DNA from: Candidatus Elulimicrobium sp.
GTDB taxonomy: Bacteria; Patescibacteriota; Minisyncoccia; Moranbacterales; UBA9337
DNA: 11,507 nt
Direction: 5' to 3'
NCBI GenBank assembly: GCA_020722485.1
Contig: DYKS01000020.1
Location: 1-11,507 of the forward strand
The notes under the pieces: generated by a model
The model's input: the letters and a program-made list of their open reading frames with translations, nothing else
Databases searched by the model: none
Told to the model about the DNA's origin: nothing
Shown here: one piece after another, positions 6,361 to 11,507 of the stretch
How positions within the stretch are numbered: the stretch's first letter is position 1
How the letters are laid out: every line of letters begins with the position of its first letter
Made by a program: the position numbers and the translations under genes

Positions 6361-7482
6361 TTACTTCCTTTGATATTCTTCCACTCCTCGCAACGCTAAT
6401 CCCACCGCCACCGCGAAACTTGGACCAATTTCTTTGATATAAGGAGAAAGCGATTCATCATACTGAATTCCAGAAAAAGGATCTACCACTTCCACTCGCA
6501 AGCCCAGCGAATTAGATAAAAAACGATCCAAACCTTTCATTTTAATTCCACCACCCGAAAGAATAATACTATTAATAGAGGCGCCCGCGTTCTTGGCTTT
6601 AAAAATATTTATCATTCTTTTTACTTCTTCAATAATCATTTCCAAAGTAGGTATTACTATCAGCGATTCGCTACTAAGAAAAAAATCGCCTTTCTGTTTT
6701 TTCATACTCTCCGCTTTGGTTTTAGAAATTTTCATTCCTTCGGCAATAGCGGAAGTAATTTCATAACCACCCGTATTCAAACTGCGACTAGCTTTGATCA
6801 CCCCTTTCTGAACCAAAATAACATTCACCAGACGAGAACCAATATCCACGATAATAAAAGTTCCCAAGTCATTTTTTACAAGCGAACGCGCCAAAGAAAA
6901 ATTTTCCAATTCCATCGCTTCCACTTCTAACCCTAAATTTTTCACGATGTTTTCCATTTTAAAAACTTCTTGTTTGGGAACCGCCGCCAATAAAATCTCC
7001 ATCGTATTTTTCGCTTTTTTTTGTTCATCATTTTTTAAATTAATATCCTCTAAAATATCGCTTTCCAATGGCTGACGAAAAACTACATCCCAACTGATAA
7101 AAACTTCATCCAATGAAGAAGGAATGTATTTCACCGCCTCAAATTTAACACTCTCTTCTAAATCTTCGTCTTTTACATTCGGCATATCCACCAACGCCAA
7201 AAGACCGTTATAACCGGCGATAGAAACATAAACGGATTTGGATTTGGGATGCATTTTTTTAAGTAATTTTTCCGTGATATCTCTAATCTCATTTTTAGCG
7301 GAAAAAAAACGCGCCGAATCGGATTGTTGAAGTTGGAATCCGCTTACATCCGCCCAACCATAATTAACAAGAAAACACCTTCCTCCCCGATAAGAAAGTT
7401 CCACAATTTTAATGGATGAAGTGCCAATATCTAATCCTAAAAAATTATTTTGTTTTAATTTTTTAAACCAATTTTTAAACAT
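6361..7482 (-). CDS. pilM: Type IV pilus assembly actin-like ATPase PilM
   Basis: PilM is a cytoplasmic, actin-fold nucleotide-binding protein that holds the PilN N-terminus and connects the PilN/O complex to the motors. The 373-residue product has the phosphate-1 motif GLDIGTSSIK (16-25), phosphate-2 around VDIGS (212-216), the adenosine motif ILSGGGIKMKG (307-317) and a family-typical SFAVAVGLALRG near the C-terminus (355-366). Residues 1-10 (MFKNWFKKLK) are amphipathic and basic and could touch the membrane. It is the first gene of the minus-strand operon, with a predicted promoter about 120 nt upstream. The ATG at 7482 lacks a clear Shine-Dalgarno. Confidence 0.95.
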   Translation of the reverse strand: MFKNWFKKLKQNNFLGLDIGTSSIKIVELSYRGGRCFLVNYGWADVSGFQLQQSDSARFFSAKNEIRDITEKLLKKMHPKSKSVYVSIAGYNGLLALVDMPNVKDEDLEESVKFEAVKYIPSSLDEVFISWDVVFRQPLESDILEDINLKNDEQKKAKNTMEILLAAVPKQEVFKMENIVKNLGLEVEAMELENFSLARSLVKNDLGTFIIVDIGSRLVNVILVQKGVIKASRSLNTGGYEITSAIAEGMKISKTKAESMKKQKGDFFLSSESLIVIPTLEMIIEEVKRMINIFKAKNAGASINSIILSGGGIKMKGLDRFLSNSLGLRVEVVDPFSGIQYDESLSPYIKEIGPSFAVAVGLALRGVEEYQRK

Positions 7483-7610
7483 TGATTCTTTTTGTTTTTG
7501 TTTAATCGGTTAAAATACTGAAAAAAAAATTAAAGAATTTTAAAATGTAAAGAAATAATAAGTGTTAATAAATTTTACAATTATATTAAACTAATATTTA
7601 TTTAATATTC

Positions 7611-7639
7611 ATTATACTAAAAAATTCAAAAACAAGCAA
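7611..7639 (-). promoter_or_regulatory. Predicted promoter of the pilM-to-pilC operon
   Basis: The minus strand shows a perfect TATAAT (7611-7616) with TTGCTT (7634-7639) exactly 17 nt upstream. The predicted start near 7604 gives a leader of about 120 nt before pilM. The -35 form resembles that of the predicted pilin promoter (TTGCTG). Confidence 0.6.
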
Positions 7640-7666
7640 ATTTCAAAAACTAAAAATTTATTCGTC

Positions 7667-7695
7667 TTGCGTTTTATTTTATTGTAGTATATCAT
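7667..7695 (+). promoter_or_regulatory. Predicted promoter of the divergent unknown gene
   Basis: TTGCGT (7667-7672) and TATCAT (7690-7695, one base from the -10 consensus) are 17 nt apart on the plus strand. Transcription would start near 7702, about 40 nt before the TTG start at 7744. Its elements are about 30-50 bp from the opposing pilM promoter, so the two could be co-regulated. Confidence 0.45.
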
Positions 7696-7716
7696 AAATT
7701 TGAAAACAAAAAAACA

Positions 7717-7758
7717 GGCGCGAATTTCAGGGGGATAATATTTTTGGAATTCGCCGCC
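7717..7758 (+). promoter_or_regulatory. Hairpin holding the ribosome-binding site and TTG start in its loop
   Basis: GCGAATT (7720-7726) pairs exactly with AATTCGC (7748-7754). GGC (7717-7719) can add three more pairs with GCC (7756-7758) past a bulged C7755. The 21-nt loop contains the Shine-Dalgarno-like AGGGGGA (7729-7735) and the TTG codon (7744-7746), 8 nt apart. This decides the start and may regulate it. Confidence 0.5.
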
Positions 7759-8562
7759 TACAAAAACAAAATGAACACAAAAAATCAAAACGAAAAAGAT
7801 TTAAACGAACAAGAAAAAATTCAAAAAATAGAATCTTTAAGAGAAATGATTGTTAACGCCGAAAAAACCATTCACGGCGCTAAGTCGCTTCTTCTCCAAT
7901 TAGAGGGTAAGAAAAAAACCGGACGCAAAAGAAAAATTGCAAAAGAAGAAACGGATGGTCGCGTCATTCAAGGCACGTTTGACGGAGAAGCAATGACAGG
8001 CGTGGATGGCAAACAATATCCCGTTCCATCCAATTACGCATCCAAATCCAAATTGGTTGAAGGAGATATGCTTAAGCTTACTATTACTCCAGAAGGATCT
8101 TTTATTTACAAACAAATCGGTCCGGTAGAAAGAAAAAATTTAATCGGCATCGCCACCCAAGATAAAAACGGCAATTTTTACATCGTTTCTGAAGGCAAGC
8201 CGTATAAAATCCTTTTGGCTTCAGTCACTTATTTCAAAATTGATCCGGGAGACGAAGTAGCAATCACCGTTCCGCGCGATATGGAAAGTTCTTGGGCAGC
8301 GATAGAAAATGTCATGCAGAAATCCAAAGAAATAGATTGGGATAATTCAGAAACAGAAAAGGAAATAGCAGAAATACAAGATGAGGATGAAAAAGAAGAA
8401 AAAGATGATGAAGAAGAAGATAAATTCACCGAAACGATTATGTCGAAAACAGATACCGATCACAAACCAGAAAAAGAATCAGCTAGCAATTCTCTCTTGG
8501 ATGAATGGGAATCAGATATTCGGGAAATTGAAAAAGAACTGAAAAAAGAAGAAAAATCTTAA
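7744..8562 (+). CDS. Conserved-looking protein of unknown function with duplicated beta domain and acidic tail
   Basis: I do not recognise a named family. The 272-residue protein has no signal peptide or membrane helix. Its parts in order are: a charged coiled-coil-like segment (about 20-55); a basic patch KKKTGRKRK (56-64); two tandem similar domains of about 50 residues (about 74-125 and 133-187); then a very acidic linker (about 200-228) and an amphipathic C-terminal helix (about 250-270). In both domains a GK-x-Y is followed by Gly-Asp exactly 18 residues after the GK (GK89-90/GD107-108 and GK151-152/GD169-170), then a strand-rich end. This supports internal duplication. The TTG start has a good ribosome-binding site. 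An ATG at 7771 would drop 9 residues but has none. It is divergent from pilM, so a pilus or envelope link is possible but unproven. Confidence 0.8.
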   Translation: MEFAAYKNKMNTKNQNEKDLNEQEKIQKIESLREMIVNAEKTIHGAKSLLLQLEGKKKTGRKRKIAKEETDGRVIQGTFDGEAMTGVDGKQYPVPSNYASKSKLVEGDMLKLTITPEGSFIYKQIGPVERKNLIGIATQDKNGNFYIVSEGKPYKILLASVTYFKIDPGDEVAITVPRDMESSWAAIENVMQKSKEIDWDNSETEKEIAEIQDEDEKEEKDDEEEDKFTETIMSKTDTDHKPEKESASNSLLDEWESDIREIEKELKKEEKS

Positions 8563-8650
8563 CATAAATTTAAATTTAAGAATGACTAGTGTTGTTTACA
8601 CTTTTCTGCTTTTAAAAAGATTGTAATTTACCTGCATTGAAAAAGAAAGA

Positions 8651-8720
8651 CTGGATTTTCGCCGGAGTTTACCCTCGTGAAAACGGGGGCGGGAATAACA
8701 GGAAAAGCGGGAATGATGAA
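8651..8720. repeat. Degraded GC-richer inverted-repeat element
   Basis: ATTTTCGCC (8655-8663) can pair with GGCGGGAAT (8688-8696) using two G-U pairs. Inside, CCCTCG (8672-8677) can pair with CGGGGG (8684-8689) around a TGAAAA loop. A further AAAGCGGGAATGATGA half-unit follows at about 8704-8719. The pattern resembles the dispersed CTGGATTCCCGC...GCGGGAATGAC type of intergenic palindrome seen in many bacteria. Its base composition contrasts with the AT-rich flanks. No coding potential is seen in the 8563-8806 gap. Confidence 0.55.
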
Positions 8721-8806
8721 TAGTAGAAATAATAAGCTAAAAATGTAAAGAACGCGATGAAATCTAATAACTACTTAAATATTTAAATCAAACAAAAACA
8801 AAATTT

Positions 8807-9475
8807 ATGGACGAACGTTTAATCGTGAAAGTTTCTCAAAAAGATTATTTAAAAGGAACAATCATCGGATTTTTAATCGGATTGTTGCTTATGCCAGTTT
8901 TGAAAGCGGCCCAGCCGGTTCTTTATGAACAATTAAAGTTGATTCTTGTTCCTTTCTTTACCGTGGGCGCGCCGCTGGGATTGTTTATTGCTTACGAAAT
9001 TTCCCGCAAAATTCCTTTGGTTTGGCAGATTGCCAAATTTGCCTTGATTGGAGTTTTGAATACTTTGGTTGATTTGGGAGTTTTGTCCTTGCTTATTTTT
9101 CTTTTTCGCGCGCTTCTGGACATAAATCCCGAAGCAAAAATCGCGCTCGTTTTCGGTTTGAGTCTCACTTGCTACTCTTTTTATAAAGCAACCTCTTTCA
9201 TAATCGCCAACGTTAATAGTTATGTTTGGAATAAATATTGGACATTTAAACAGAATGAAAACAAAAAAACATTTAAAGAATTTTTACAATTTTTCATAGT
9301 CAGTCTGATTGGTTTCGTCATCAATGTCTTTTCCGCTTCTTATGTTTTCAACTATATCTCCGCTCCGATTGGCTTAAATAGCGATCAATGGGGATTAATT
9401 GGCGCCATTGTCGGATCTATCGCTGGCTTGACTTGGAATTTTATTGGTTATAAATTCATCGTCTTCAAAAAATAA
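8807..9475 (+). CDS. GtrA-family polytopic membrane protein with N-terminal extension
   Basis: The C-terminal part (about 74-221) matches the GtrA-like family, small four-helix membrane proteins thought to help translocate lipid-linked sugars in surface polysaccharide or O-antigen glucosylation. Features seen are the KFALIGVLNTLVDLGV first helix (77-92), the NVNSYVWNKYWTF segment (135-147), a third helix (160-180), and a last helix with WNFIGYKFIVF (210-220). Unlike typical members of about 120-150 residues, it carries about 70 extra N-terminal residues with two more predicted helices (about 17-33 and 44-63). The ATG at 8807 has no Shine-Dalgarno and no clear promoter. No glycosyltransferase or polyprenyl-sugar gene lies beside it, so its substrate is unknown. 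Confidence 0.85.
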   Translation: MDERLIVKVSQKDYLKGTIIGFLIGLLLMPVLKAAQPVLYEQLKLILVPFFTVGAPLGLFIAYEISRKIPLVWQIAKFALIGVLNTLVDLGVLSLLIFLFRALLDINPEAKIALVFGLSLTCYSFYKATSFIIANVNSYVWNKYWTFKQNENKKTFKEFLQFFIVSLIGFVINVFSASYVFNYISAPIGLNSDQWGLIGAIVGSIAGLTWNFIGYKFIVFKK

Positions 9476-9510
9476 CTGGCAAAAATTGAAAAGAAATAAC
9501 TATTAACAGC

Positions 9511-9545
9511 CAAAGCTCCTCCTTTTCAAGGAGCTTTGTTTTTGT
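9511..9545 (+). terminator. Intrinsic terminator after the GtrA-like gene
   Basis: CAAAGCTCCT (9511-9520) and AGGAGCTTTG (9529-9538) form a perfect 10-bp stem with an 8-nt loop, followed at once by a T-rich tract (9539-9545). It lies 35 nt after the stop and separates this gene from dnaX. Confidence 0.93.
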
Positions 9546-9599
9546 TAAGATATTTTTATAACACATTTATTATTTTGAATAAAAAAATTTTAATTTTTT

Positions 9600-11261
9600 A
9601 TGTCAAAAATTTTTTATCAAAAATACCGACCGGAAAAATTTTCCGACATTATCGGACAAAAGCATATCGTTAGAACACTTGTAAATTCTATAAAAAATGA
9701 ACGGCTGGCTCATGCTTATTTATTTTCCGGACCGCGCGGAACCGGCAAAACAACAATGGCGCGCGTTTTTGCCCGCGCCGTCAATTGTCTTAATCGGGAT
9801 AAAAAAACAGCCGATCCTTGTTGTCGTTGTCCGATTTGTCAAGGAATCAGCGAAGGCAAAATGTTAGATGTTATTGAAATAGATGCCGCGTCCCATACTG
9901 GAGTGGACAACATTCGCGAACTGCGTGAAACTGTTCAATTTCATCCGTTTCAAGCCAAATATAAAATTTACATTATTGATGAAGCGCATATGCTTTCCAC
10001 TGGCGCTTTTAACGCGCTGTTGAAAACTTTGGAAGAACCGCCCGCTTATGTCATTTTTATCTTGGCTACCACTGAAATTCACAAAATTCCGGAAACAATT
10101 CTTTCTCGTTGCCAACGTTTTGACTTCACAAGAATTCCTCTGAAAAATATTTTAGAAAAATTAAAGTCCATCGCCCAAAAAGAAAAAGTGGAAATTGAAT
10201 CGGAAGCGCTGGAACTTATCGCCCTTTCCGCCGAAGGCGGTTTGCGAGACGCCGAATCTTTATTTTCCCAAGTATTGGCATTGGAAGACAAAAAAATCAC
10301 CGCCCGAGAAGTAGAGGAAATTTTAGGCGCCACTCGTCGAGAAAGTTGGGAAAAATTTTCTCGTTTTATTTTTGCCAAAGAAAAAAAAGAAGCTCTGCTT
10401 CTTCTTAACCAAATCGCGCAAGAAGGCTATGATTTGGAAATTTTTGCCAAAGCTCTTTTAACCTTCTGGCGTAAATTGATGGTTATCGGTGTCAATCCGG
10501 ATTTAGGAGAAAAATTTTCTTTGGAAATGACCAAAGAGCAGTTGGAAAAAACTAAAGAAATGGCGCTTTCCGTTTCTCCAAAACATTTAATTACCCTCAT
10601 CGAACTTTTCAATGAAGCGATGCGTCAAGTAAAATATTCTTTCATTCCTCAACTCCCGTTGGAAATCGCCATTATAAAATCAGCTCTTCCTTCCGAAAAA
10701 TTTAATGAGACGGAAAATCTTGATTCAAAAAAAGATTATTCTCCTTTAATAAAAGAAAAAATGTCGGAAAAAAAACCGCCAAAACAAAAGTTTTTTGAAG
10801 AAAAAAAAGAAATAAACATTGAAAACCGAGCTTCAGTGGACGCAAAAACCAAAATTTCTCCTACTGAAAATTTTCCCGTCGATAAGGACAAAAATATGAA
10901 TAAAAAATATTCCCTCACTCCGGATAAAATAAAAAAAGTTTGGAAAAATTTTTTGGAAGAAATAGAAAACATTAATTATTCTCTCGTTGCTATTTTGAGC
11001 AAGGTTCGTATTTTAGACGCTAAAGAAAACCAAATTATTTTGGAAGTTAAATACAAATTTCACAAAGAAAGATGTGATGATCCTGTCAATAAATTGACAA
11101 TAGAAAAGGTCTTTGATAAACTCCTAAAATTGAAAACAAAAGTTATTTTTGTTACCGCAGAAAAAAAAGAAACTGAATTAGAAAAAACAGAAATTGCCAC
11201 TAAAGAAAGTGATCTTTCTTTAGATGATGCGTTAAAAATAATGGGCGGAAAATTGATTTGA
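9600..11261 (+). CDS. dnaX: DNA polymerase III subunit tau (clamp loader DnaX)
   Basis: DnaX is the AAA+ motor subunit of the clamp loader, which loads the sliding clamp and, as tau, links polymerase and helicase. The 553-residue protein begins with the family's YQKYRPEKFSDIIGQ (6-20). It has Walker A GPRGTGKTT (44-52), a zinc module with Cys63, Cys74, Cys77 and Cys80 (plus an extra Cys75), Walker B IIDEAH (125-130), sensor 1 LATTE (155-159), the SRC arginine-finger motif (169-171) and sensor 2 GGLRD (213-217). A clamp-loader collar follows (about 245-365), then a charged low-complexity linker (about 370-430) and a C-terminal tau-type domain (about 435-520). The ATG has no Shine-Dalgarno. Several A7-A8 runs lie in the coding region, clustered at the linker. 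tRNA-Gln follows 9 nt after the TGA stop. Confidence 0.96.
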   Translation: MSKIFYQKYRPEKFSDIIGQKHIVRTLVNSIKNERLAHAYLFSGPRGTGKTTMARVFARAVNCLNRDKKTADPCCRCPICQGISEGKMLDVIEIDAASHTGVDNIRELRETVQFHPFQAKYKIYIIDEAHMLSTGAFNALLKTLEEPPAYVIFILATTEIHKIPETILSRCQRFDFTRIPLKNILEKLKSIAQKEKVEIESEALELIALSAEGGLRDAESLFSQVLALEDKKITAREVEEILGATRRESWEKFSRFIFAKEKKEALLLLNQIAQEGYDLEIFAKALLTFWRKLMVIGVNPDLGEKFSLEMTKEQLEKTKEMALSVSPKHLITLIELFNEAMRQVKYSFIPQLPLEIAIIKSALPSEKFNETENLDSKKDYSPLIKEKMSEKKPPKQKFFEEKKEINIENRASVDAKTKISPTENFPVDKDKNMNKKYSLTPDKIKKVWKNFLEEIENINYSLVAILSKVRILDAKENQIILEVKYKFHKERCDDPVNKLTIEKVFDKLLKLKTKVIFVTAEKKETELEKTEIATKESDLSLDDALKIMGGKLI

Positions 11262-11270
11262 AATTATTTT

Positions 11271-11342
11271 TGGGGAATAGCCAAGCGGTAAGGCACCAGG
11301 TTTTGGTCCTGGCATGCGGGGGTTCGAATCCCTCTTCCCCAA
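11271..11342 (+). tRNA. tRNA-Gln (anticodon UUG)
   Basis: A full cloverleaf is visible. The acceptor TGGGGAA pairs with TTCCCCA. The D arm has GCC/GGC, and the anticodon stem CCAGG/CCTGG encloses the loop TTTTGGT, giving anticodon TTG. The variable loop has 5 nt, and the T arm GGGGG-TTCGAAT-CCCTC has one G-U pair. The discriminator base is A. The 3' CCA is not encoded, since CAT follows. It lies 9 nt after the dnaX stop with no promoter or terminator between them. Confidence 0.97.
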
Positions 11343-11407
11343 CATTTTTTAAATTTTGCGCGCGCCCGATTTTTTTCAAAAAGGAAAAGAAAATTTTTCG
11401 GTTTGGA

Positions 11408-11425
11408 GTTCCGAGAATTCGGAAC
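11408..11425. repeat. 7-bp perfect hairpin with GAAT tetraloop
   Basis: GTTCCGA (11408-11414) and TCGGAAC (11419-11425) are exact reverse complements. The hairpin lies in the otherwise non-coding right edge downstream of tRNA-Gln. No T-run follows directly on either strand, so it is not a clear terminator; the function is unknown. Confidence 0.5.
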
Positions 11426-11459
11426 GGCGGAAAGCGGGGCGGAGGCTAAAAGTCGTAAT

Positions 11460-11476
11460 CTGGATTTTCGCGAAAA
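11460..11476. repeat. 12-base copy of the 8651 element start, with a palindrome
   Basis: CTGGATTTTCGC (11460-11471) is identical to 8651-8662 on the same strand, and both lie in intergenic, GC-richer DNA. Here it merges into the 12-bp palindrome TTTTCGCGAAAA (11465-11476). This suggests a dispersed intergenic repeat, although 12 bases is a short match. No credible gene is seen in the remaining 11343-11507 stretch. Confidence 0.4.
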
Positions 11477-11507
11477 AAAGTTCGAATTTTGTTCAGAAGA
11501 CACAACC

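Noticed and set aside
8591..8629. Promoter-like TTTACA ... TAATTT before the GtrA-like gene
   Set aside because: The spacing of 23 nt does not fit a sigma70 promoter and no better -10 was found.
8651..8720. Possible CRISPR or riboswitch in the GC-richer gap
   Set aside because: There are no evenly spaced direct repeats and no recognisable aptamer core; the hairpins are imperfect and look like a degraded palindrome element.
8775..8786. 12-bp AT palindrome TTAAATATTTAA upstream of the GtrA-like gene
   Set aside because: Such AT-only palindromes are expected by chance in this composition and it has no link to a promoter.
9542..9573. Promoter for dnaX (TTGTTA and TATTAT)
   Set aside because: The spacer is 20 nt and the first element overlaps the terminator T-tract. 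It is too weak to call, although some promoter is expected between 9546 and 9599.
3125..11261. Recoded UGA (glycine) as in Absconditabacteria/Gracilibacteria
   Set aside because: TGA ends pilB and dnaX at natural C-termini and no conserved gene contains an in-frame TGA.
11258..11449. Plus-strand 63-codon frame through tRNA-Gln
   Set aside because: It overlaps the dnaX stop and runs through the tRNA; the composition is not protein-like.
11264..11503. Minus-strand 79-codon reading frame containing GRGIRTPACQDQNLVPYRL
   Set aside because: This peptide is the well-known translation of the antisense strand of a tRNA gene. It covers tRNA-Gln entirely and has no ribosome-binding site.

Overview
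The window is AT-rich bacterial DNA whose gene content points to a small-genome member of the Candidate Phyla Radiation (Patescibacteria, most likely Parcubacteria). This is an inference from the gene set: a type IV pilus operon without the outer-membrane genes pilP/pilQ, a receiver-only response regulator inside that operon, many lysine/asparagine/isoleucine codons, and mostly no Shine-Dalgarno sequences. TGA acts as a normal stop (pilB, dnaX), so the UGA-to-glycine code of Absconditabacteria/Gracilibacteria does not apply.

Left two thirds (1-7482, minus strand): a type IV pilus assembly operon read from right to left as pilM, pilN, pilO, pilB, a CheY-like response regulator, pilT and pilC, followed by the first 16 codons of a pilin gene cut by the left edge. 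PilM/N/O form the inner-membrane alignment complex, PilC is the platform, PilB the extension motor and PilT the retraction motor. The pilin-like gene has its own consensus extended -10 promoter and the only perfect Shine-Dalgarno sequence in the window, as expected for an abundant subunit. Gaps before pilO and pilC carry perfect inverted repeats ending 12-13 nt from the start codon.

Middle (7483-8806, plus strand): a 261-bp divergent promoter region, then an unrecognised protein with a coiled coil, two tandem similar beta-type domains and a long acidic tail. Its ribosome-binding site and TTG start lie in the loop of a predicted hairpin. A GC-richer degraded inverted-repeat element fills the gap after it.

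Right part (8807-11507, plus strand): a GtrA-family membrane protein with an N-terminal two-helix extension, a strong intrinsic terminator, dnaX (clamp-loader tau subunit) with a cluster of A-runs at the domain junction where a short gamma-like form could arise, and tRNA-Gln(UUG) 9 nt downstream. The last 165 bp contain no credible gene but do hold palindromes and a 12-base match to the earlier repeat element.

The least explained items are the duplicated-domain protein divergent from the pilus operon, the hairpins set before starts that lack a Shine-Dalgarno, and the possible dnaX frameshift. No clearly new multi-gene system is visible.
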